20,805 nt of DNA from an uncultured Coriobacteriaceae bacterium. GTDB taxonomy: Bacteria > Actinomycetota > Coriobacteriia > Coriobacteriales > QAMH01. Both the position numbers and the translations under genes were made by a program. The first letter of the stretch is position 1. Every line of letters starts with the position of its first letter. Of this stretch, positions 1 to 5,312 are shown piece after piece. The stretch spans positions 1 to 20,805 of the forward strand of contig UQUH01000030.1 in assembly GCA_900544245.1 (NCBI GenBank). The letters run 5' to 3'. Under the pieces are notes generated by a model, which was given only the letters and a program-made list of their open reading frames with translations, was not told the origin of the DNA and ran no database searches.

Positions 1-236
1 AGGAAGTCGACGAGCCATTCCTGCACGGTTGCGTTCGACTCGTCGACGGTGCCCCCGATGGGGATTGTCTTGGTCGCGACGAGCACGGGGACACGTTCGC
101 CCCCGTATTGCTGGATGGCGGCCGCGCGTGCCATGGATGCCTCGGATTTGATGGTCGCCGTATAGGCAAAAACGCACAATGCCGCCAGCACTCCGCAGCA
201 GATCGCGATTGCCGTTTGCTTTCGTTGTCTCGTCAT
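1..236 (-). CDS. CpaB/SAF-domain-like protein, N-terminal part
   Basis: This leftward gene is cut by the window edge; about 78 codons are present, read from the ATG at 236. The N-terminus is basic (MTRQRKQ), followed by one hydrophobic segment at about residues 9-26. A short Ala/Gln-rich linker follows, then VPVLVATKTIPIGGTVDE at about residues 48-65. That last piece resembles the opening strand of an SAF domain as found in Flp pilus assembly proteins CpaB/RcpC, which are anchored in the membrane and act in Tad-type pilus assembly. An in-frame TAG 12 codons upstream makes this ATG the only possible start. A GGAGGT sits very close (about 4 bases) in front of it. The CpaB reading is inferred from a short stretch; another SAF-domain membrane protein is possible. 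It follows the trkA pair on the same strand after a 354-base gap, so it is probably transcribed separately. Confidence 0.6.
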   Translation of the reverse strand, partial: MTRQRKQTAIAICCGVLAALCVFAYTATIKSEASMARAAAIQQYGGERVPVLVATKTIPIGGTVDESNATVQEWLVDF

Positions 237-459
237 GACACCTCCACGACACGTCCGTTGGAGCCGTGACTATGCAACAGGGGCGTCCGAGCCATCTACC
301 CCCAGAACCTGTACGATTTCGGAGTTGAATCGGATCGACTTCGGATTGATTTCAGACGCGATTCCGAAAGCCCCCGTTCAGCGCAGGGGAGTGCGTTGCG
401 TCAAGAGCACGTCCAATGCATGCGCAATTGGGGGATTCTCAAAAAATTTTTCGCAGGGG

Positions 460-524
460 CCGCGTTTCCACGCGGACAACATGTCGCTGGCGGCGTTTTG
501 CGGGGGCCGCGTTTCACGCGGCCC
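460..524. repeat. two related GC hairpins (CCGCGTTTC-CGCGG type)
   Basis: At 504-524 an 8-bp perfect stem (GGGCCGCG / CGCGGCCC) closes a TTTCA loop. At 460-475 a related 5-bp stem (CCGCG / CGCGG) closes TTTCCA. The shared core GCCGCGTTTC occurs a third time at 581-590. Read leftward, the smaller hairpin is followed by an A/T run (GAAAAATTTTTT), so it could help end trkA transcription, but the spacing is poor. Confidence 0.4.
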
Positions 525-564
525 GGGTTGCCGCGAAGCGGGCTGTCGGGGAGCGACCATCGAG

Positions 565-585
565 GCGGCATCTCCCATATGCCGC
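565..585 (-). terminator. hairpin just after the second trkA gene
   Basis: A 7-bp perfect stem (GCGGCAT / ATGCCGC) with a 7-base loop lies 5 bases after the TAG stop of the leftward trkA gene. There is no T run after it on that strand, so it is at best a weak or factor-assisted terminator, or an mRNA end-stabilising hairpin. Confidence 0.35.
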
Positions 586-590
586 GTTTC

Positions 591-1256
591 CTAGAGATGC
601 CTGATGATGCTGCGGAACTCCTCCTCGGCATCGCTCTTGGTGGCGGCGATGATGGTCTCGCCGGGGTAGAGCACCGTGTCGCCGGTGATCATCACAAACT
701 CGTCGTCGCGAATCACGGCGATGAGCTGCGTGTCATGTGAAAACGGGATGTCAGCCACGCGCACGCCGTCGTGATGGCGCATCTTGGCGGGCAACTTGGT
801 CTCGACCATCACGATGTCGCCCTCGCGCAGCGAGAACACCATGCGCATGTCGCCCACGATGGCCTCTTCCTCCACCATGCGCGCGATGAGCTCGGTGGAC
901 GAGACGGGCTCGATGCCCACCTCGTGGAAGATGCGCCCGTTCTTGGGGTTGTTCACGTTGGCGATGCAGCGCGGCACGTTGAAGGCGGTCATGGCGATTT
1001 CGCAGGCCACGAGGTTCGTCTCGTCGTGCCCCATGAGCGCCACGAAGAGGTCGGCATCGTCCACGCCCGCGTCCAGCTGCACGGCGGAGTCGGTGCCGTC
1101 GCCCTCGATGATGAGCACCTCGGAGGGCAGGGTGTCGGCCAGGTGATCGACGGTCTCGCGGTCTTCTTCGATGAGGGTGATGCGATGGTTCTGCTCGAGC
1201 ATCATCGAGATGAGGTATTCCGAGGTGGTCGATCCGCCGCTTATGACGATGAACAT
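591..1256 (-). CDS. trkA: TrkA/RCK-type potassium regulator, second of pair
   Basis: A 221-aa cytosolic RCK protein of the TrkA/KtrA type, which gates a Trk/Ktr potassium channel in response to nucleotides. An N-terminal Rossmann-like RCK_N domain (about 1-120) is followed by an RCK_C domain (about 135-215) ending in a typical GETIIAATK strand. I chose the ATG at 1256 because MFIVISGG begins the Rossmann strand and AGGAG sits just upstream, inside the end of the preceding gene. A longer open frame to 1403 would overlap that gene. It starts 4 bases after its partner ends, so the two are translated together. The glycine loop reads SGGSTTS where GxGxxG is expected, so nucleotide binding may be weak or lost. 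The acidic residues DAD around 70 are kept. No channel gene (trkH/ktrB) is in the window. Confidence 0.88.
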   Translation of the reverse strand: MFIVISGGSTTSEYLISMMLEQNHRITLIEEDRETVDHLADTLPSEVLIIEGDGTDSAVQLDAGVDDADLFVALMGHDETNLVACEIAMTAFNVPRCIANVNNPKNGRIFHEVGIEPVSSTELIARMVEEEAIVGDMRMVFSLREGDIVMVETKLPAKMRHHDGVRVADIPFSHDTQLIAVIRDDEFVMITGDTVLYPGETIIAATKSDAEEEFRSIIRHL

Positions 1257-1260
1257 GCGA

Positions 1261-1905
1261 TCAGCTCCTGATAAAGCGCGAGAGGCGTCCGTAGTCCTCG
1301 CGTGCGACGCAGACGATGGCAACATCGCCATCATGCAAGATGGCGTCGGGTGCGGGTAGCGTCGTTTCGTCATCGTGCTCGACGGCGATGACGCGCGCGT
1401 CATAGTCCTGCTCGAGCTCGTCGACCGTCATGGTGACGTCGTCTTCGAAGTTGAAGGCGAAGCGCGCCAGCTCGTAGTCGCCAAAGGTGTCGATATGATG
1501 GCCATGTCCCGATTGGATCTTCGAGAATATCTCCTCGGCGACAAGCGTCGTGCCGCAGGCAAAGTCGATGCCCAGCTGCGCGTAGGTTTTCTCGCGTCGC
1601 GCCTCGTAAAGTCGCGTGATGACGTGCGGAACCTCGTAGATGCGTCGCGAGACCTCGGCAATCATGAGGTTGGCGTTATCGTTGCTCGTGACGGCGGCGA
1701 TGACGTCCGCCTCGTCGATGCCGGCCTCCATGAGCGCGCTTTCGTCAAAGCCGACCCCCTTGACGATGCGACCGTTGAAGTCGCGACCGAGGTTCTTGAA
1801 CGAGTCGGCGTTGCGATCGATGACCGAGACGTTGTGGCCATCTTCGGAAAGCAGCGTTGCCAGGTGGCTCCCGACGCGTCCGCAACCTACGACGATGATG
1901 TTCAT
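1261..1905 (-). CDS. trkA: TrkA/RCK-type potassium regulator, first of pair
   Basis: A 214-aa TrkA-family protein, here a single RCK_N plus RCK_C unit rather than the double unit of the E. coli protein. The N-terminus carries a complete dinucleotide-binding glycine loop, VGCGRVG (residues 6-12), with an acidic residue at the end of the second strand (VIDRN, about 28-32) as expected for NAD(H) binding. RCK_C lies at about 135-210. It starts 17 bases after the serS stop with GAGAGG about 9 bases before the ATG, and its end carries the ribosome site of the second trkA gene. Order on this strand is serS, trkA, trkA. The pair probably forms a mixed ring on a Trk-type channel encoded elsewhere, with this copy as the nucleotide sensor; that split is inference. 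Confidence 0.9.
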   Translation of the reverse strand: MNIIVVGCGRVGSHLATLLSEDGHNVSVIDRNADSFKNLGRDFNGRIVKGVGFDESALMEAGIDEADVIAAVTSNDNANLMIAEVSRRIYEVPHVITRLYEARREKTYAQLGIDFACGTTLVAEEIFSKIQSGHGHHIDTFGDYELARFAFNFEDDVTMTVDELEQDYDARVIAVEHDDETTLPAPDAILHDGDVAIVCVAREDYGRLSRFIRS

Positions 1906-1922
1906 GACGAGGGCCTCTCTGC

Positions 1923-3194
1923 CTACTGCGCGGTTATCACGTCGCAGCCCATGTAGGGACGCAGCACCTCGGGCACGGTGATGGTGCCGTCGGCGTTCTG
2001 GTAGTTCTCGATGACGGCGGCCATGGTGCGGCCCACGGCAAGACCGCTGCCGTTGAGCGTGTGCGCGAAGTGCTTCCTGCCGTCCTTGTCGACGTACTTG
2101 ATGTTGGCGCGACGCGCCTGGAAGTCACCGCAGTTGCTGCAGCTCGATATCTCCTTGTAGGCACCGTAGCTGGGTAGCCATACCTCCAGGTCATAGGTCT
2201 GGCGTGCCGAAAATCCCAGATCACCCGTGCACAGGCTGATGACGCGGTAGGGAAGCCCCAGCTCCTGAAGTATCTTTTCGGCGCAAGCGGTCATGTCCTC
2301 GAGCTCCGCATCGGATTTTTCGGGATTGGCAAAACGCACCATCTCGACCTTGTCAAACTGGTGCACGCGGATGATGCCGCGCGTATCGCGGCCGGCGCTG
2401 CCCGCCTCCTCGCGGAAGCACGGCGTGTAGGCGCAGTAGCGAATGGGCAGCTCCGCGTCGTCGAGGACCTCGTTTGCGTGCAGGTTGGTGAGCATGACCT
2501 CGGCCGTGGGAATGAGGTAGAGCCCCTCGGTGGTCTTGAACAGGTCGTCCTCGAACTTGGGCAGCTGACCCGTGCCGGTGAGCGTGTCCTTGTTGGCAAG
2601 GGCGGGAAGCCACCACTCGACCGACCCCCACTCGATGTGGGTGTTGAGCATGAAGTTGATGAGCGCGCGCTCCAGGCGGGCGCCGGCGCCATGCAGTGCG
2701 TAGAAGCGTGCATGCGCGAGCTTCACGCCGCGTTCGAAGTCTATGATGCCCAGCTCGGGCCCGAGGTCCCAGTGCGCCTTTGCCTCAAAGTCGAACTCGC
2801 GCGGCGTACCCCAGCGTCGGACCTCGGGATTGTCGTTCTCGTCATCGCCCACGGGGGTGTTGGCACCGGGGATGTTGGGGATGGAGTAGGTGAGGGCCTC
2901 GAGCTTCTCCTCGACCTCGGCAAGCTCGGCATCGAGTTGCTCGATTTCGTCGCCAACGGCACGCATGCGCACCTTGGCATCCTCGGCCTCGCCCGCATTG
3001 CCCTCCTTCATCATCTGCCCGATCTGCTTGGACACGGCGTTGCGCTCGGCTTTGAGGGACTCGACCTTCTGGATGATTTCGCGGCGTTCTTCATCGAGGC
3101 GACGAAATTCGTCGTAATCCCACTTTGCGTGGCGGTTTTTCAGAGCCTCCTCGATGGCTTCGGGGTTTTCGCGAATAAAGCGAATGTCGAGCAT
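1923..3194 (-). CDS. serS: seryl-tRNA synthetase
   Basis: Class II aminoacyl-tRNA synthetase that charges tRNA-Ser (and tRNA-Sec where present) with serine in the cytosol. The 423-aa length is normal for bacteria. The N-terminal antiparallel coiled coil that grips the tRNA long arm covers about residues 27-103. Motif 1 lies around 173-200. The TAE serine/ATP contact is at 230-232, motif 2 (FREEAGSAGRDTRG) at 260-273 followed by RVHQFDKVE, and motif 3 (NGSGLAVGRTMAAVIENYQ) at 381-399. The ATG at 3194 is chosen because MLDIRFIRENPE is the classic SerRS N-terminus and AGGAGG lies 7 bases upstream; the open frame to 3332 would overlap the promoter. It is first in an operon with the two trkA genes. 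No T-box is visible in its short leader. Confidence 0.97.
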   Translation of the reverse strand: MLDIRFIRENPEAIEEALKNRHAKWDYDEFRRLDEERREIIQKVESLKAERNAVSKQIGQMMKEGNAGEAEDAKVRMRAVGDEIEQLDAELAEVEEKLEALTYSIPNIPGANTPVGDDENDNPEVRRWGTPREFDFEAKAHWDLGPELGIIDFERGVKLAHARFYALHGAGARLERALINFMLNTHIEWGSVEWWLPALANKDTLTGTGQLPKFEDDLFKTTEGLYLIPTAEVMLTNLHANEVLDDAELPIRYCAYTPCFREEAGSAGRDTRGIIRVHQFDKVEMVRFANPEKSDAELEDMTACAEKILQELGLPYRVISLCTGDLGFSARQTYDLEVWLPSYGAYKEISSCSNCGDFQARRANIKYVDKDGRKHFAHTLNGSGLAVGRTMAAVIENYQNADGTITVPEVLRPYMGCDVITAQ

Positions 3195-3246
3195 TGTTCC
3201 TCCTGTGCCTAGCGCAAAACGCACCGTTTGAAATGTGATGCGAGCA

Positions 3247-3252
3247 AGTATA
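3247..3252 (-). promoter_or_regulatory. -10 box for the serS operon
   Basis: On the minus strand TATACT (5 of 6 matches to TATAAT) sits about 55 bases before the serS ATG, in the divergent gap between serS and the 65-aa membrane protein. I see no good TTGACA at the right distance. Confidence 0.35.
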
Positions 3253-3310
3253 CCTCGCACGGCACGTTTTGCGGTACCATGCGATCCGTGACTTTTAGCT
3301 GGGAGAGAGC

Positions 3311-3508
3311 ATGTTCGACGAATATTTCGCATACTTTGGCCTGACGGGGGGCGTCTTGCTCATCATCGGCGTCGGGCTGCTACTCTTTCTGCTCATCGCC
3401 ATCATCCTCGAGCGGCGCACCAAGCTGCTCTTTCCCGAGCGCCACAAGCCCAAGTCGAACACAGATGACGATTTTCTGTCCTTTGACGATGACGAAGATG
3501 AAGACTGA
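3311..3508 (+). CDS. small single-pass membrane protein, 65 aa
   Basis: I do not recognise the family. The protein has a short aromatic N-terminus (MFDEYFAYFGL), one strongly hydrophobic helix at about residues 13-34, then RRTK and a basic stretch. It ends in an acidic tail, FLSFDDDEDED, at 55-65. By the positive-inside rule the tail is probably cytoplasmic. The start has GGGAGAG about 5 bases upstream. It is divergent from serS and is followed 57 bases later by the lipoprotein gene on the same strand. The real-gene call rests on the ribosome site, the clean membrane/charged layout and the lack of a better frame in the space. The function is unknown; such tails often bind basic partners or metal ions, but nothing here shows that. 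Confidence 0.7.
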   Translation: MFDEYFAYFGLTGGVLLIIGVGLLLFLLIAIILERRTKLLFPERHKPKSNTDDDFLSFDDDEDED

Positions 3509-3565
3509 GTCTCCGGGTACACTTAGCCCGACCCGTGCATGACGAGCCAAGCAAAGGAGCATGAC

Positions 3566-3961
3566 ATGATTAGAAAGCGCCTCATCGTATGCCTCATCGC
3601 AGCGGTCATGTCCTGCACGTGTCTGTTCGCGTTTACGGCGTGCGGGTCCTCGGATGCCAACGATCTCGTGGGTGAGTGGAAGATCAAGGACACGGATGTC
3701 ACGGTCGTCTTTTCGGGGGATAAGTTCAAGCTCGTGGGCAACACCTTCGACTATACGGTCGATCCTGGTGCCAAGACCATCACCTACAAGTCAGGTGACG
3801 CGACGGGCAGCGCGAAGTACAGCTTTAGCGACAACGGCCAGCAGCTCACGCTTGACGAGAGTGATGGTGTTGGCGGGACGAAGACCACCGTGTTCGACAA
3901 GGTTTCGAATGACGGCAACGCCGAGCCGTCTGCCAATGGTGTGGCAGCCGAGGGCGAGTAA
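3566..3961 (+). CDS. small secreted lipoprotein with a GEWK beta domain
   Basis: A 131-aa predicted lipoprotein. The N-terminus MIRKRLIVCLIAAVMSC is a lipoprotein signal peptide: basic start, hydrophobic core, then a lipobox-like FTAC with the modified Cys at about residue 26. The mature part begins GSSDANDLVGEWK and continues as alternating strands rich in Thr, Asp and Gly (DTDVTVVFSGDKFKLVG, TITYKSGD, KYSFSDNGQQLTL). This fits the small lipocalin-like/DUF5640-type beta domains common in surface lipoproteins of Gram-positive bacteria; that assignment is by resemblance only. I chose the ATG at 3566 because AAGGAG lies 7 bases before it. The upstream in-frame ATG at 3539 has no ribosome site and would put a charged stretch before the signal peptide. 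No partner transporter lies nearby. Confidence 0.75.
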   Translation: MIRKRLIVCLIAAVMSCTCLFAFTACGSSDANDLVGEWKIKDTDVTVVFSGDKFKLVGNTFDYTVDPGAKTITYKSGDATGSAKYSFSDNGQQLTLDESDGVGGTKTTVFDKVSNDGNAEPSANGVAAEGE

Positions 3962-3977
3962 GGCATTGCGCGGGGCG

Positions 3978-4006
3978 TTCATCCTGCGCCTTGAGAGCGG
4001 TAGAAT
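3978..4006 (+). promoter_or_regulatory. candidate promoter of the SRP RNA
   Basis: TAGAAT at 4001-4006 resembles a -10 box, with TTCATC at 3978-3983 and a 17-base spacer. Transcription would begin near 4012-4014, at the left edge of a perfect 16-bp palindrome (4013-4028) and about 20 bases before the folded RNA. Confidence 0.45.
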
Positions 4007-4033
4007 ATATGCACGCACTCGAGTGCGTCGCAT

Positions 4034-4116
4034 GGGCTTGGGCGGCATCATGTCCCGAACCTGGTCAGGTCCGGGAGGAAGCAGCCATAAGGGGCCTCTG
4101 GTGGGCGCCCAAGTCC
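4034..4116 (+). ncRNA. ffs: small signal recognition particle RNA (4.5S type)
   Basis: RNA core of the signal recognition particle, which with Ffh targets nascent membrane and secreted proteins. The conserved domain IV is plain: GGTCAGGTCC, a GGGA tetraloop at 4073-4076 closed by C4072-G4077, then GGAAGCAGCC. The ends pair through 11 bp (4034-4044 with 4106-4116, one G-T pair). That defines an RNA of about 83 nt, the short bacterial form without an Alu domain. The mature ends may extend a few bases; I see no T-rich terminator after it. The dedA gene begins 34 bases downstream. Confidence 0.93.
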
Positions 4117-4150
4117 ATACGGCGCACTTGTTGCGCAAGATAGGCGGGAA

Positions 4151-4813
4151 ATGGAAGTAATACAGTTTTTCATCGACTTGCTGCGCGACCCGCGCGGGTT
4201 CATCGCGCAGTGGATCATCGAATTGGGACCCGTCTGGGTCTACACCCCGTTGTTTCTCATCATCTTCGTCGAGACGGGTCTAGTTGTCACGCCGTTTCTG
4301 CCGGGTGACTCGCTGCTGTTCTGCGCGGGCATCTTCGCGGCCGACGGTGGCGGCCTCAACATCTTCGTGCTCATCATCCTCATGACGATTGCCGCGATTC
4401 TGGGCAACACCTCCAACTACTGGATCGGCCGCAAGGTGGGACAGGCTATCGTGGCAAGCGGCTGTGTCAAGGCACTCACGCCCGAGCGTATAGAAAAGAC
4501 GCAGGCCATGCTCGACAAGTACGGCTCGATTGCCGTGTTCCTCACGCGCTTTTTCCCGATCATCCGCACCTTTGCGCCGTTTCTGGCGGGCATGGGCGAG
4601 ATGCACTTCGGGCGCTTCACGTTGTTCAACGTACTTGGCGGTGTCACCTGGGTGTGCCTATTCACGCTGTTGGGCTACTTCTTCGGCGGTGTGCCCTTTG
4701 TGCAGGACCACTTCGAGCTTGTCATCATCGGCATCGTGGTCATTTCGTTCATTCCCACCGTGGCCGGCCTCATCAAGGCCAAGATGAGCGCGGGGAAGAA
4801 AAAGCACCAGTAA
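4151..4813 (+). CDS. dedA: DedA-family membrane protein
   Basis: A 220-aa polytopic inner-membrane protein of the DedA (SNARE-associated/VTT) family. Members shuttle lipid carriers such as undecaprenyl phosphate across the membrane and are needed for envelope integrity. Family marks are all present: Glu41 before a re-entrant loop, PGDSLLF at 51-57, GNTSNYWIGR at 85-94, and RFFPIIRTFAPFLAG at 133-147 with both arginines. Hydrophobic segments lie at about 30-50, 70-88, 160-180 and 188-208, and a basic tail (GKKKHQ) ends the protein. The ATG has AGGCGGG about 5 bases upstream. It follows the SRP RNA by 34 bases and could be read from the same transcript. The exact lipid handled cannot be told from sequence. 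Confidence 0.92.
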   Translation: MEVIQFFIDLLRDPRGFIAQWIIELGPVWVYTPLFLIIFVETGLVVTPFLPGDSLLFCAGIFAADGGGLNIFVLIILMTIAAILGNTSNYWIGRKVGQAIVASGCVKALTPERIEKTQAMLDKYGSIAVFLTRFFPIIRTFAPFLAGMGEMHFGRFTLFNVLGGVTWVCLFTLLGYFFGGVPFVQDHFELVIIGIVVISFIPTVAGLIKAKMSAGKKKHQ

Positions 4814-4818
4814 GAAGA

Positions 4819-4855
4819 GGCAGACGCCGAGTAGCGCGAAGCGCGAGGGCGTGCC
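4819..4855 (+). terminator. GC hairpin after dedA
   Basis: Outer pairs GGC/GCC (4819-4821, 4853-4855) and ACGCC/GGCGT (4824-4828, 4848-4852) enclose a small GCGC-GAA-GCGC hairpin. It begins 6 bases after the dedA stop. No T run follows, so intrinsic termination is uncertain. Confidence 0.35.
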
Positions 4856-4924
4856 CAAACGTCACTATATACAGGCTATGGACAATCGTCGGCGACCGTC
4901 ATGGCATGCGCTGCATACCGTACG

Positions 4925-5107
4925 TGCTACGTTCTGCGATCTGTGGCCGCCGCAACCTGCCACGGCCCGCAGAACTTCCCTAGTCTGCTACGTTTTGCGA
5001 CTCCTGGCAGCCGCAAGCCGCCACAACCCACAAAACTTCCCACTCCTGCTACGTTTTGCAACCTGTGGCCGCCGCAGCTTGCCACAGCCCGCAAAACTTC
5101 TCATTCC
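4925..5107. repeat. three tandem 61-bp repeats, each an imperfect hairpin
   Basis: Units start at 4925, 4986 and 5047, each with TGCTACGTT, giving an exact 61-base period. Units are roughly 75-80% identical by eye. Each contains two nested dyads: an outer arm GTTTTGC...GCAAAAC (5053-5059/5091-5097 in unit 3) and an inner arm TGTGGC...GCCACA (5064-5069/5081-5086). In unit 1 the outer arm is GTTCTGC...GCAGAAC: both sides changed together, so pairing is kept. Unit 2 keeps 6 of the 7 outer pairs and 4 inner ones. There are no spacers, so this is not a CRISPR array. Confidence 0.85.
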
Positions 5108-5247
5108 CGTTCCTAATGAAACAACGACCCCAAGCAGACGTCTTACCAGAGCACCGGTTCGGGAATCGAGCGTGCGCGAGCTTGCGTAGCATGTCGATGA
5201 CGCTTTGCATCCGAGTCCGGATCGCTCGTCGGAAAGCCATGACGGGA

Positions 5248-5256
5248 TGCTAAACT
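5248..5256 (+). promoter_or_regulatory. candidate extended -10 for dnaX
   Basis: TGCTAAACT matches an extended -10 (TGn plus TAAACT). The same TGCTAAA core lies before secA at 14935. No good -35 is visible. A second candidate, TAGAAT at 5272-5277, is close to the start codon. Confidence 0.3.
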
Positions 5257-5312
5257 GGAACGCCGTGGGGTTAGAATCCCCGCAAGCTTATCGTTGAACG
5301 AAGGCAGGGTTC

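Larger units (their letters stand above)
237..590. other. 354-base gene-free stretch with hairpins and short repeats
   Basis: I see no convincing gene here; the short open frames lack ribosome sites and family resemblance. The stretch holds an imperfect direct repeat (315-331 and 337-353, both built on GAYTTCGGA followed by TTGA). It also holds an AT block (441-451) and three copies of the core GCCGCGTTTC, two of them the left sides of hairpins. It should contain the promoter of the leftward CpaB-like gene, but I could not pick a convincing -35/-10 pair. Confidence 0.6.
4814..5312. other. 500-base gene-free stretch between dedA and dnaX
   Basis: No credible gene is seen; open frames here only read through the repeats. 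The stretch holds, in order, a GC hairpin after dedA (4819-4855), three 61-bp tandem repeats (4925-5107), about 140 bases without clear structure (5108-5247), and the probable dnaX promoter (5248-5256). A short dyad, GGGG/CCCC around TTAGAAT, sits near 5267-5280. Confidence 0.6.

Noticed and set aside
3539..3565. Upstream ATG start for the lipoprotein
   Set aside because: It lacks a ribosome site and would add a charged stretch before the signal peptide; the ATG at 3566 has AAGGAG at good spacing.
4925..5107. CRISPR array
   Set aside because: The repeats are directly adjacent with no spacers, differ from each other by about a fifth, and no cas gene is near.
5262..5283. tRNA T-arm-like stretch (GGGGTTAGAATCCCC)
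   Set aside because: The loop lacks the TTC core, and no acceptor, anticodon or D arm can be built around it. It is better read as a dyad or a TAGAAT box before dnaX.
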